A stretch of 64,000 nucleotides of DNA from Rhodobacter maris (GTDB lineage: Bacteria; Pseudomonadota; Alphaproteobacteria; Rhodobacterales; Rhodobacteraceae): positions 186,001 through 250,000 of the forward strand of contig NZ_OBMT01000001.1 of the NCBI RefSeq assembly GCF_900217815.1, given 5' to 3'. The translations under genes and the position numbers were made by a program. The stretch's first letter is position 1, and every line of letters starts with the position of its first letter. The notes under the pieces were generated by a model, which searched no databases, had not been told where the DNA came from, and saw only the letters and a program-made list of their open reading frames with translations. Shown in pieces: positions 27,636 through 36,905 of this stretch.

Positions 27636-29225
27636 TTATTCGACCTCGACCTTGTAATAGCTCATGTCGCTCCAGCCGTTCCACGGCACCACGAAGTTCT
27701 TCACCCGCGGCTGCACGACATAGTTGTGATCGAGGCTGAAGAGCGGCACCCAGGCGGCATCCGTGCCCACGATCCGCGCCGTCAGATCCTGATAGAGCTT
27801 GCAGCGCGCTTCCTGATCGACCATGCCGCGCGCTTTGACGATATCAGCAAAAACCTCGGGGTCGTTGTTGTTGTAGGCGCGCGACTTCGAGCCGGATTCC
27901 GAGAAGAAGGTGTAGAAGAAGTTGTCCGGATCGTTGAAATCCGCCGACCACACCTGCATGTAGTTATGCGTCTCGCCCGCCTTGCGCGCCGCCATGAAGG
28001 TTGCCTCGTCAGGCGTTTCGATCGTGGCGCGGAACCCCGCCGCCGCAATCTGCGCCTGCACGATCTGGTTCATGTCGGACCATTTCTGCGACCAGTTCGC
28101 GGCCTGGCTCAGGGTGATGTCCACGCCATCGGGGTAGCCCGCTTCAGCGAGCAGCTCCTTGGCCTTGGCGGGATCATAGGCGATCGGTTCCGCCGGGGCG
28201 TAGCAGGTCAGCCCGCGCGGCATAACGCCGTCTTCGAGCTTGCCCTTGCCGTAGAAGTTCTTGTCAACGATGGTCTGGCGGTCGATCGCCATCTGGAACG
28301 CCTTGCGCACGCGCACATCGTCAAACGGCTTCTGGGCCTGGTTGATGTTGTAATAGTAAATCCCGACGCGCGGGCCCGAGCGGATCTGATCCTTCCAGGT
28401 GTCGCTACCGTAGAAATAGGGCGTCTGGGTCGGCGCATAGTCGAGGTCGAGCACGTCGATCTCGTCGGATTCAAACAGCATGCGCAGGGTTTCGGAATCG
28501 GCCACCACGCGCACGAGCAACCGGTCCAGCTCCGGCCGGCCGCGCCAGTAATCGTCGTTCGCCTCAAGCATCTGGCTGTCGTTGAGCGTATAGTCGCGCA
28601 GGATGAACGGCCCGGTGCCGTTCGTCGTTTCCGGCGTCAGGCCGAACTGGTCGCCCGCCGCTTCGGTGAAGGCGCGCTCATAAATCGAGGCGCCGGGCGC
28701 GGCCAGAAGCGCAAGGAACGCGGCATAGGGCTGCGCCAGCGTGATCTGGACGGTGTGATCATCAAGCGCTTTCAGCCCCGAGACGCTGTCGGCCTTGCCG
28801 TCGAGCCGATCTTCGGCCCCGGCGATGAAGGTGAGAATATCGGTGTTCAGCGCCTTGGTGGCCGGGTTGAGCATCCGGTCAAACGTGTAGACCACATCAT
28901 CGGCGCTCAGCACGGCACCGTCATGAAACTTCACGCCCGCGCGCAGATGGAACGTGTAGGTCAGCCCGTCTGCCGAGACCTCCCAGCTTTCCGCGAGCCC
29001 GGGAACGAGGCTCGATTGCCCCGGTCCGGTGGTCTCGGATTCCACCAGCCGGTCGAAGATATTGAGCGGCAGCGTGTACAGATCCGTCGTCATCTGCGCA
29101 TCGGCAGTCTTCGGGTCTTCGGTGTTGGAAATGCGCAGCATGTTCTCGGCCAGCGCCGGAGACATGAGCATCAGGCTGGCAAGCCCCGAGGCCAGCAGCA
29201 GCTTCATTTTGGGGGTGAGGATCAT
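27636..29225 (-). CDS. dppA: Peptide ABC transporter substrate-binding protein (SBP family 5)
   Basis: 529 residues. Sec signal peptide (MKLLLASGLASLMLMSPALAEN) then the SBP_bac_5 fold: RISNTEDPKTADAQMTTDLYTLPLNIFDRLVE, GLTYTFHLRAGVKFHDGAVLSADDVVYTFDRM. First gene of a seven-gene operon with permeases, ATPases, a YkuD protein and D-aminopeptidase, which suggests uptake of short, possibly D-residue-containing or murein-derived, peptides. ATG at 29225 has GGAG eight bases upstream; the ATG six codons later is an alternative. Confidence 0.9.
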   Translation of the reverse strand: MILTPKMKLLLASGLASLMLMSPALAENMLRISNTEDPKTADAQMTTDLYTLPLNIFDRLVESETTGPGQSSLVPGLAESWEVSADGLTYTFHLRAGVKFHDGAVLSADDVVYTFDRMLNPATKALNTDILTFIAGAEDRLDGKADSVSGLKALDDHTVQITLAQPYAAFLALLAAPGASIYERAFTEAAGDQFGLTPETTNGTGPFILRDYTLNDSQMLEANDDYWRGRPELDRLLVRVVADSETLRMLFESDEIDVLDLDYAPTQTPYFYGSDTWKDQIRSGPRVGIYYYNINQAQKPFDDVRVRKAFQMAIDRQTIVDKNFYGKGKLEDGVMPRGLTCYAPAEPIAYDPAKAKELLAEAGYPDGVDITLSQAANWSQKWSDMNQIVQAQIAAAGFRATIETPDEATFMAARKAGETHNYMQVWSADFNDPDNFFYTFFSESGSKSRAYNNNDPEVFADIVKARGMVDQEARCKLYQDLTARIVGTDAAWVPLFSLDHNYVVQPRVKNFVVPWNGWSDMSYYKVEVE

Positions 29226-29472
29226 TGGTTCAGCTCCATGTCGGTTTGACCGCGGCTGCGGCATTCAGCGACTTCATTAGAAAAAAAGCAGAGCCTGTCG
29301 CACAGCACCACCCCGGTTCTCGTACTCACCCGGCGGCAGCCGGAGACCGCCCTGTCGAGGCTGCGGCAGACCGCGGAAATCCGCGTGGCAACGTATGACC
29401 GGGGGCTGCCCTGCATCGGCAACGCGGCGGGAATCAGATCACGCGCGTGCCGGAGCATGACATTGCGTCACC

Positions 29473-29607
29473 TTAGGGGGCCGCATCGACAAATACCAGC
29501 CGCTCGCCAAAGACGATCCGGCCAAGATCTTGATAAAGAGCGGAAACGTCGGAGCGCGCATAGATCGGCAGCAAGAATGCCTCAAAAGGTATCGTTGCGG
29601 TGCGGAG
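29473..29607 (-). pseudogene. Protein-like 3' fragment, unassigned
   Basis: Within the 587-base gap 29226-29812, a minus-strand frame ending TAA at 29473 translates into a strikingly protein-like C-terminus (IPFEAFLLPIYARSDVSALY, then LGRIVFGERLVFVDAAP). It has no start codon or ribosome site and the upstream frame is GC-rich noise. I do not recognise the family. Probably the tail of a deleted gene. Confidence 0.4.
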
Positions 29608-29685
29608 GGGGGGCGGCCGCGGAACCGGCTCGTGCCCAAAGCCGTCTCCTGCGCCGGGGCGGACCAGTGACTTGAGGCAAGTCCC

Positions 29686-29745
29686 TCACTCCTCCGGCGG
29701 AAACAGCTCCGGGTTCCAGACGATTTCCCAAAGATGCCCGTCACC
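29686..29745 (-). pseudogene. Glyoxalase/VOC-family C-terminal fragment
   Basis: Twenty codons ending TGA at 29686 read GDGHLWEIVWNPELFPPEE, matching the C-terminal 'DPDGHLWE..WNP' signature of VOC-superfamily (glyoxalase-like) proteins. The rest of the domain is missing upstream, so this is a remnant. It lies 78 bases from the fragment at 29473-29607. Confidence 0.55.
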
Positions 29746-29812
29746 CAATGCTGCCCCTCCCCTGTCGCATGCGATCCCGGCAAAGGCCGCTCCCCGCGCC
29801 GGGCGGGCGGGA

Positions 29813-31813
29813 TCAGATCAGCCTGCGGGGCAGCGTTTCGGCCCATGTGCGGTGGCGCACCTCGGCGCCGTTCAGCGTCACCCGCATCTCGGCCTTGAGA
29901 TAAAAATTCTCGCGGTCGCAGGTCATGGCGCTGTCGATCACGGAGCGGGTCTGCCAGCCCTCGCGGCCGAGATCATATTCCTGATGCAGCGTGTAGCTGG
30001 CGCTCGCGGGATCGTCGGGGTGGATCGTCAGTTCGCGGCGCAGGCTGTGCGAGACCACCGTGCCGATCTCGTCAAAGCGCAATACGCCCTCCCCGAAAAG
30101 CCCCCCCTCGCCATCGGTCACATAGGTCACGGCACCGGTCATCAGATCGGTCGTGACCGAGCGCCGCAGCACCGCCGGGCGTATCATTGTTTGCGGCGCA
30201 TCGACCCCGTGCAACGGCGCCTCGAAGGCCACGCCGCCGTCGCCGCCCTTGCGCACGGGAAGGGAGAGGCGCGAGGCCGCGGTGTCGAGTGTCAGCGTTG
30301 CCGCTTCGGGCGCTGGCCAGAGGATCGGCCAGTAAGCGGTGGAGAGCGCGATGCGGATCCGGTGGCCCGGCGCGAAGCGATGGCCACAGATCGACAGCGT
30401 GATGGAAACCTCTTCCATCTGCCCGGGCACCAGCGGTTCGGGGGTCTCATGACTGGTGCGGTGGGTGAGGTTGAGCACCTGATAGCTCACCCGGGTCACG
30501 CGGCCCGAGGGGTTCACGTCGCTCAGCCGCACCGCGATCTGCGCCACGGGCTTGTCAGAGGCAAGACGAAGGGTCAGCTCCGGTGTCCCGAGGATCTCGA
30601 TCTCTGCTGCCAGCGCCGGGGTCTCGAACACCAAGGCGCCGCCGTCATCAAGGCGCTGATCGGCGGGCATGTCGCCGGGGCAGCCGACGCCCATCCATTC
30701 CCCCGCTGCCGCACCAAGGCTTTGCGGCGAGCACAGGGTGAGCTGCCCGCCAGCCACGGGTGCCTCGGAAAGCTCTCCGCTTGCGCCGAGGTGGAAATCG
30801 CGGGCCGTGATCTCGGGGCTTGGCCAGGCGGGCTCGCCAACCCAGCGACCGGGCTGCACCGGGCGGGACGTGACCGGCTCGACCGGATCGTTGATGAAGG
30901 CGCGCAGCTTCGGCTCCGCCATCACGCCGGTATCCTTGCCCTTGAGCCAATGGTCCCACCAGCGGGTTGCCTCCTGCAAAAAGCCGATCGCGGGGCCGGG
31001 CACGCCGTCTTGCGGGAAGATATGCCCCCAAGGGCCGATGATGCCGCGACAGGGCACGGTCAGGTTTTCAAGGAGCCGCGGCACCGGATTGGTGTAGCTG
31101 TCTGACCAGCCGCCAATCACCAGCACCGGGCATTCGATCGCGCTGTAATCCTCCTGCACCGAGCCGTGTTTCCAGTACTCGTCGTAGCTCTGATGCGCGG
31201 CCCAGAGCGCTGGGAAGAACGGGATCCGGTCGAGCCGGTCTTCCCAGGCCGCGCGCCAGCCCTCGCCGACGACGGCGGGGTCGAGCGGGCGGGCCTGATA
31301 GCCCATCATGATCGTGCCCCACCAGAGGTTGTCGTTGAGCAGGCACCCGCCCATGAAATGGATGTCGTCGCGGAACCGGTCATCGGTCGAATAGGCGGTG
31401 ATCACCGCCTTGAGCGCGGGCGGGCGGCAGGCGGCCACCTGCAAACCGTTGAAGCCGCCCCAGCTTTTGCCCATCATCCCGACATTGCCGTCGCACCAGT
31501 CTTGCGCCGCGATCCAGGCGATGACGGCGCAGGCGTCATCCTGCTCCTGTTGCAGATATTCATCGGCCATATGGCCCTCGGATTCCCCCGTGCCGCGCAT
31601 GTCGACCCGGATCGCCGCATAGCCTTGCTGGGCAAAATAGCCGTGCATCGGTTCGTCGCGCCCGCGGGTGCCGTCGCGCTTGCGATAGGGGATATATTCG
31701 AGCACCGCCGGCACGGGGAGCGCCCGCGCCCCCGCGGGCAGCCAGAGCCGCGCGCCGAGCCGGCAGCCGTCGGGCATCTCGATCCAGATCTGTTCAATCA
31801 CTTCCGTGTGCAT
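29813..31813 (-). CDS. CocE/NonD-family hydrolase (X-Pro dipeptidyl-peptidase S15 type)
   Basis: 666 residues. N-terminal alpha/beta-hydrolase domain with nucleophile elbow GKSWGG (about 140), oxyanion segment EYIPYRKRDGT, acid in GGWSDSYTNPV and His in IGPWGHIFP; the C-terminal jelly-roll (LRLASDKPVAQIAVRLSDVNPSGRV) is the X-Pro dipeptidyl-peptidase C domain. Members cleave N-terminal X-Pro dipeptides or esters/amides. No signal peptide. It is the last gene of a peptide-importer operon, so intracellular hydrolysis of imported peptides or amides is inferred. ATG at 31813 has GGAG upstream; an in-frame TTG at 31861 overlaps the previous stop. Confidence 0.82.
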   Translation of the reverse strand: MHTEVIEQIWIEMPDGCRLGARLWLPAGARALPVPAVLEYIPYRKRDGTRGRDEPMHGYFAQQGYAAIRVDMRGTGESEGHMADEYLQQEQDDACAVIAWIAAQDWCDGNVGMMGKSWGGFNGLQVAACRPPALKAVITAYSTDDRFRDDIHFMGGCLLNDNLWWGTIMMGYQARPLDPAVVGEGWRAAWEDRLDRIPFFPALWAAHQSYDEYWKHGSVQEDYSAIECPVLVIGGWSDSYTNPVPRLLENLTVPCRGIIGPWGHIFPQDGVPGPAIGFLQEATRWWDHWLKGKDTGVMAEPKLRAFINDPVEPVTSRPVQPGRWVGEPAWPSPEITARDFHLGASGELSEAPVAGGQLTLCSPQSLGAAAGEWMGVGCPGDMPADQRLDDGGALVFETPALAAEIEILGTPELTLRLASDKPVAQIAVRLSDVNPSGRVTRVSYQVLNLTHRTSHETPEPLVPGQMEEVSITLSICGHRFAPGHRIRIALSTAYWPILWPAPEAATLTLDTAASRLSLPVRKGGDGGVAFEAPLHGVDAPQTMIRPAVLRRSVTTDLMTGAVTYVTDGEGGLFGEGVLRFDEIGTVVSHSLRRELTIHPDDPASASYTLHQEYDLGREGWQTRSVIDSAMTCDRENFYLKAEMRVTLNGAEVRHRTWAETLPRRLI

Positions 31814-31857
31814 CTCGCACTCCGCTTGCCGTAGGGAAATTGTGTGAGGGGTCGCGC

Positions 31858-33459
31858 TCAACCGCCGCGCGCCGTCAGAACGCGGTCGAGCCAGCCGCGG
31901 TCGAGCTGCGGCACCGAGTCGAGCAGCCGCTGCGTGTAGGCCTCTTGCGGGGCGGTGAAGAGCGTCTCGGTTTCAGCGGCCTCGACGATCCGGCCCTGCT
32001 GCATCACCACCGTGCGGTCGGCAAGCCGCCGCACCACCGAAAGATCGTGGGTGATGAAGAGATAGGTCATGCCGAAATCGTCCTGCAGGCGGCGCAGAAG
32101 CCGCAAGATCTCTTCGGCCACCAGCGGGTCGAGCGCCGAGGTCACCTCGTCGCAGATCATCAGGTCGGGCTTCGCCGCAAGTGCGCGGGCAATGCAGACG
32201 CGCTGCTTTTGCCCGCCCGAAAGCGCGCCGGGCAATCGGTCGGCCATCTCGGGGGCGAGGCCAATCAGGCCCAGCAGATGCGCCACCTCGGCCCGCAGGG
32301 CGCGCCCCTTCAGGCCGCGGTAAAGCTCCAGCGGGCGGCCAATCGTTTCCGCCACGCTCTGGCGCGGATTGAGCGCGACATCGGGGAGCTGATAGATGAG
32401 CTGGATCCTGCGTAGCAGATCGCGCGGGCGCTTGGTGTAGCTGGGCGGCAGCGGCGCATCGGCAAAATCGAGAAGCCCTTCGGAGGGCGGCAACAGCCCC
32501 GCCACCACCCGCGCGAGGGTGGATTTGCCGGAACCGGATTCGCCCACGATCGCCACCGTCTCGCCGCGCCGCACTGTCAGGTCAATGCCCGCGAGCACGG
32601 GTTTGGAGCCGTAGCCCGCCGCGACCCCGCTGAGCGCGAGCAAGGTCTCGCCGGTGCGGTGATGCGCCCCCGGCGCCGCCGTCAGGCTCTCGGCGCGCTC
32701 CGCCACCAGGCGGCGCGTATACTCGTGGCGCGGCGCCTCGAGGATCTGTTCCGTGGTGCCGCTTTCGATCTCGGCGCCGTCGCGCAGCACGATCAGCCGG
32801 TCGGCGATCTGCGCGATCACCGCAAGGTCATGCGTGATGTAAAGCGCCGACGTGCCGTATTTGTGGATCGTCTCGCGCAGCAGCGCCAGCACCTCGATCT
32901 GCGTTGTCACATCAAGCGCGGTCGTGGGCTCGTCAAGCACGAGGATGTCGGGCTTGCAGGCCATTGCCATCGCCACCATCGCGCGTTGCAACTGCCCGCC
33001 CGAGACCTGATGCGGATAGCGCCGCCCGAAAGCTTCGGGCTCGGGGAGCTGCAGTGCGGTGAACAGCTCCAGCATCCAGGCGCGCGCTTCGGCGGCGGTC
33101 ATGACGCCATGCCGGAGCGGCCCTTCGACGATCTGCTGCTCAAGCCGTTGCGCCGGGTTGAAGGCGGCAGCGGCACTCTGCGCGACATAGGCGATGCGCG
33201 CGCCCCGCACGGCCTCGCGCTGGCGCAGGCTCGCCGAAGCAAGCTCAGTGCCCGCAAGCTCGATCGTGCCGCCCGAAATCCGGCAGCCGCCGCGGCCATA
33301 GCCCATCGCGGCAAGGCCGATAGTGGATTTGCCCGCGCCGGATTCGCCGATCAGGCCAAGGATTTCGCCCTTGGCGAGATCCAGCGAGATGCCGTGCAGA
33401 AGCTCCAAGCCGCTTGCCGTCTCGACCCGCAGATCGCGGATTTTCAGGATCTCGCTCAT
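31858..33459 (-). CDS. Peptide ABC transporter ATPase with two fused ATPase domains
   Basis: 533 residues containing two complete nucleotide-binding domains: first Walker A GESGAGKST (about 38), LQRAMVAMAMACKPDILVLDEPTTALD; second Walker A GESGSGKST (about 305), LSGGQKQRVCIARALAAKPDLMICDEVTSALD. This is the YejF/GsiA-type fusion of the D and F subunits; neither half has the C-terminal cysteine motif of separate DppD/F. ATG at 33459 overlaps the preceding permease stop. Works with the permeases at 33456-35232. Confidence 0.9.
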   Translation of the reverse strand: MSEILKIRDLRVETASGLELLHGISLDLAKGEILGLIGESGAGKSTIGLAAMGYGRGGCRISGGTIELAGTELASASLRQREAVRGARIAYVAQSAAAAFNPAQRLEQQIVEGPLRHGVMTAAEARAWMLELFTALQLPEPEAFGRRYPHQVSGGQLQRAMVAMAMACKPDILVLDEPTTALDVTTQIEVLALLRETIHKYGTSALYITHDLAVIAQIADRLIVLRDGAEIESGTTEQILEAPRHEYTRRLVAERAESLTAAPGAHHRTGETLLALSGVAAGYGSKPVLAGIDLTVRRGETVAIVGESGSGKSTLARVVAGLLPPSEGLLDFADAPLPPSYTKRPRDLLRRIQLIYQLPDVALNPRQSVAETIGRPLELYRGLKGRALRAEVAHLLGLIGLAPEMADRLPGALSGGQKQRVCIARALAAKPDLMICDEVTSALDPLVAEEILRLLRRLQDDFGMTYLFITHDLSVVRRLADRTVVMQQGRIVEAAETETLFTAPQEAYTQRLLDSVPQLDRGWLDRVLTARGG

Positions 33460-34271
33460 CGGTTGTCTCCCTGCACGATGGTGCGCCCAGCCAGCATCCA
33501 GTCGACCACAAGGTTGACCCCGATGGTGACAAGGGCGATGGCCGCGGCGGGGAAGAGCGGCGCATAAAGCCCGTAAAGGATGCCCTGCTGATTGTCGCGC
33601 ACCATGCCGCCCCAATCGGCAAAGGGCGGTTGCACGCCGAGCCCGAGGTAGCTCAGCCCGGCGACGAAGAGGAAGGTGAAGCAAAACCGCATGCCGAATT
33701 CGGCGACAAGCGGGGGCAGCGCATTGGGCAGGATCTCCTTGCGGATCATCCACCAGAGCCCCTCGCCGCGCAGCCGCGCCACCTCGGCATATTCCATCAC
33801 GTTGATGCCCTGCGCGACGAGCCGCGCGAGCCGGAACACGCGGGTGGAATCGAGGCAGGCGATGGTCACGATCAGCACAGGAAGGCTGGAGCCGAGCGCC
33901 TGCAACACCACCAGCGCCGAGATCAGCACCGGGATCGACATCACCGTGTCGACGAGGCGCGAAAGCGCGAGATCAACCCAACCGCCGCGGATCGCGGCAA
34001 AAAAGCCGAGCGGAATGCCGATGCTGAAGGAGAGCACGACCGCGCCAAGCGAGACGCCGATCGACATTTGCGCGCCGTAAAGGAGCCGCGAGAGCATGTC
34101 GCGCCCGTTCTGGTCAAAGCCGAGCCAATGCCCCGGCATCGGTCCGTCGAACGGCGCGCCGACGATCTCTTCCTGCCCGAACGGAGCGAGGAGCGGGCCA
34201 AAGAGAAAGAGCACGAGATTGAGCCCGATCAGGAAAAGCCCGATCCAGGCGGTGAGGGGGATGCGGTTCAT
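33456..34271 (-). CDS. Peptide ABC transporter permease, DppC type
   Basis: 271 residues, starting MNRIPLTAWIGLFLIGLNLVLFLFG with about six membrane segments. HWLGFDQNGRDMLSRLLYGAQ is the DppC-family motif and EYAEVARLRGEGLWWMI the EAA loop. Second permease of the importer; four-base overlap with the fused ATPase gene. Confidence 0.9.
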   Translation of the reverse strand: MNRIPLTAWIGLFLIGLNLVLFLFGPLLAPFGQEEIVGAPFDGPMPGHWLGFDQNGRDMLSRLLYGAQMSIGVSLGAVVLSFSIGIPLGFFAAIRGGWVDLALSRLVDTVMSIPVLISALVVLQALGSSLPVLIVTIACLDSTRVFRLARLVAQGINVMEYAEVARLRGEGLWWMIRKEILPNALPPLVAEFGMRFCFTFLFVAGLSYLGLGVQPPFADWGGMVRDNQQGILYGLYAPLFPAAAIALVTIGVNLVVDWMLAGRTIVQGDNR

Positions 34272-34272
34272 C

Positions 34273-35232
34273 TTACGCCCCCTTCGCCCGCGGATGGCGC
34301 AGCCGCGGGTTGAGCGCGATGGCGGCGATATCGGCGATCATGTTCAAAAGCACATAGGCCGCGCCAAAGACGATTGCAGCGCCCTGCACCATCGGCAGAT
34401 CGCGCTTGGAGACAGCATCGACCATGAAGCGCCCGAGCCCGTTGTAGTTGAACACCGCCTCCACCAGCACCACGCCGGTGATCAGATAGGCGATGTTGAA
34501 GGAGACGACGTTGACGATTGGCGCCGCCGCATTGGGGGTGGCATGGCGCAAAACCACGCGGCCATTGCGCAGCCCCTTGAGGAAGGCGGTTTCGATATAG
34601 GGTTGATCCATCACGCCCAGAACCGTGGTGCGGGTCATCCGCAGGATCTGCGCCATCGTCACCATCACGAGCACCAGCATCGGCAGGGTGGTGGCCCTGA
34701 ACCAGTCCACAAGCCCCATGCCCTCATAGGTGTCGGCAAGGCTCGGCAGCCAGCCGGTGCGCACGGACAGGCCGAGGATCAGCAGCAGGCCAAGGAAGTA
34801 TTCCGGCAGCGAGACGAGGGCGAGCGCCGCGATATTGGCGAAGCGGTCAAAAAAGCGGCCGCGCCGCGCAGCCGCAAGGATGCCGAGGCTGACCGCAAGC
34901 GGGATCGCGATCACGCCCGCATAGGCGGCCAGCGCCATCGTGTTCCAGAACCGCGGCCACAGCAGCTCTGCCACCGGGCGGTGGTTTGCGAGCGACTGGC
35001 CCAGATCGCCGTGGGTGATGCCGCCGAGCCAGCCGAGATAGCGCATCAGCGCGGGCTCATCGAGCCCGAGCTGGGTGCGCAGCGCGGCAAGGGACTCGGG
35101 CGTTGCGTTCTGGCCAAGGATGGCGCCCGCCACATCGCCGGGCAGGATCTCGGTTCCGGCGAACACCAGAACCGAGACCAGCCAGAGCGTGAAGAGCCCG
35201 AGCCCGAGGCGTTTCAGGATCAACGTCGTCAT
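34273..35232 (-). CDS. Peptide ABC transporter permease, DppB type
   Basis: 319 residues, starting MTTLILKRLGLGLFTLWLVSVLVFAGTEILPGDVA, the DppB opening with the LPGD motif; EAA loop YIETAFLKGLRNGRVVLRHATP. Start shares a base with the stop of the binding-protein gene. Six membrane segments expected. Confidence 0.9.
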   Translation of the reverse strand: MTTLILKRLGLGLFTLWLVSVLVFAGTEILPGDVAGAILGQNATPESLAALRTQLGLDEPALMRYLGWLGGITHGDLGQSLANHRPVAELLWPRFWNTMALAAYAGVIAIPLAVSLGILAAARRGRFFDRFANIAALALVSLPEYFLGLLLILGLSVRTGWLPSLADTYEGMGLVDWFRATTLPMLVLVMVTMAQILRMTRTTVLGVMDQPYIETAFLKGLRNGRVVLRHATPNAAAPIVNVVSFNIAYLITGVVLVEAVFNYNGLGRFMVDAVSKRDLPMVQGAAIVFGAAYVLLNMIADIAAIALNPRLRHPRAKGA

Positions 35233-36785
35233 CAGGCGTCGAGCCAGACCTTCTCGGCCATCCGTGCCCCCATCAGGTTGAACATCGGATGCGGCGTGAC
35301 GCCCTTGACCTTTTTCGACACGGCATCGAGATAATCGCCGAACATCGGGATCATCGCGCCGCCATCATCGTGGATGATCTGTTGCAGCTCCCAATAGATC
35401 TCGCGGCGTTTCTCCTCGTCGAGGAGCGCGCGCGCTTCCTTGAGCAGGCTGTCGAAGCGCGCGTTTTTCCAATGCGTGTCGTTCTGGGCCGAGGAGGACT
35501 CGTAGGCGATGGTGAGCATCTGGTCTGCGGTCGGGCGCCCGCCCCAGTAAGACATGCAGAAGGGCGCCTTCATCCAGACATCGTTCCAGTAGCCGTCGGC
35601 GGGCTCGCGCTTCAGGGTGACGTCGATGCCCGCGCCCGCCGCGGCGGTGCGGAAGATCGCCGCCGCATCGACCGCGCCCGCAAAGGCCGCATCCGAGGCA
35701 GAAAGCGTGATGCTCAGGCTGTCGAGCCCGGCTTGCTTGAGATAGAACTTCGCCTTCTCCGGGTCATAGGCGCGCTGCGGCAGCTCCGCGTTGAAGAACC
35801 GGTCGGTTTTCGGGATCGGATGGTCATTGCCGAGCTGGCCATAGCCGCGCAACGCGGTGGTCAGAAGCTGCTCGCGATCGACCGCATGCTTGATCGCAAG
35901 GCGGATATTGGTATCGGTGAACGGGGCCTGCGTGCAATCCATCAGGAAGGTGAAATGCTGCCCGCCCGCCGATTTCACGATCTCGATATTCGGGTTGCGG
36001 CCAAGCAGATCGACGGTCTTGAAATCGACCGAGTTGATCGCGTGCACCTGCCCCGACATCAGCGCATTGGTGCGCGCGGCGATATCGTTAATCACGATCA
36101 CCTCGACCGCATCGACATTGGCGCAGCCGGGTTTCCAGTAACTCTCGTTGCGGGTAAAGCGCGCCCGCACGCCGGGCTCCATCCGCTCCAGCTTGAACGG
36201 GCCGGTGCCGATCGGGTTCATCCAGTCGTCAAAGCCCTCCGGCACGACGAGGAAGTGATAATCCGAGAGCACATAGGGCAGGTCGGCGTTGCCGCTTTCC
36301 AGCGTGATCTTCACCGTGGTCTCATCAAGCTTGACGAGCTCCTTGATCGCTGCCGCCACCGAGCGCGCGGCCGAGCCGCTGTCGCCGCGGTGCAGGTTCA
36401 GCGAATAGAGGATGTCATCCGCGGTGAGGGTCTTGCCATTGTGGAAAGTGATGCCCTGACGCACTTTGAAGGTCCATTCCACGGCGCCCTCGGCGGCTTC
36501 CCAGCTCTCGAACAACTCAGGCTGGGCGGTGTTGTCGGCGTCGATCTCGACCAGCCCGTTCATCACCATATAGGCCTGGTTCACCGGCACCCAATCCGTC
36601 AGCTTGCGGATGTCGAAATCGTCCGTGGTCGAGCCGCCGCCAATCCCGAGCTTGAGCACGCCGCCCTTCGTCGGGGTGGCCTCGGCGCGCAGCGGGCGCC
36701 CGGAGAGCCCCAGCAGGCCAAGCGCGGCGCCCCCGGCCAGAACGCCGCGGCGGCTGATGGCAGTCATGCTATGAAGGTTCATCAT
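35232..36785 (-). CDS. Peptide ABC transporter substrate-binding protein (SBP family 5), Tat signal
   Basis: 517 residues. The N-terminus has a twin-arginine signal (ISRRGVLAGGAALGLLGL), so the protein is probably exported folded. The SBP_bac_5 core is clear: VKLDEOTTVKITL-like segment, WTFKVRQGITFHNGKTLTADDILYSLNLH, KPGCANVDAVEVIVINDIAARTNAL. First gene of the operon 29813-36785 (binding protein, two permeases, fused ATPase, CocE hydrolase). ATG at 36785 follows GAGGAG; the next codon is also ATG. Ligand unknown. In the 120 bases to the LysR gene upstream is the likely promoter. Confidence 0.88.
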   Translation of the reverse strand: MMNLHSMTAISRRGVLAGGAALGLLGLSGRPLRAEATPTKGGVLKLGIGGGSTTDDFDIRKLTDWVPVNQAYMVMNGLVEIDADNTAQPELFESWEAAEGAVEWTFKVRQGITFHNGKTLTADDILYSLNLHRGDSGSAARSVAAAIKELVKLDETTVKITLESGNADLPYVLSDYHFLVVPEGFDDWMNPIGTGPFKLERMEPGVRARFTRNESYWKPGCANVDAVEVIVINDIAARTNALMSGQVHAINSVDFKTVDLLGRNPNIEIVKSAGGQHFTFLMDCTQAPFTDTNIRLAIKHAVDREQLLTTALRGYGQLGNDHPIPKTDRFFNAELPQRAYDPEKAKFYLKQAGLDSLSITLSASDAAFAGAVDAAAIFRTAAAGAGIDVTLKREPADGYWNDVWMKAPFCMSYWGGRPTADQMLTIAYESSSAQNDTHWKNARFDSLLKEARALLDEEKRREIYWELQQIIHDDGGAMIPMFGDYLDAVSKKVKGVTPHPMFNLMGARMAEKVWLDA

Positions 36786-36905
36786 GTCATCTCCTCTGTG
36801 TTCGCGCCCCTCTGATCGGGAGCTTCAATTTTACCTATGAACATTGAAGATGAGTCTTGGGGTTACAAATGAATTTCTGTCATACCCCTGTGCAATCAAG
36901 AGGGG

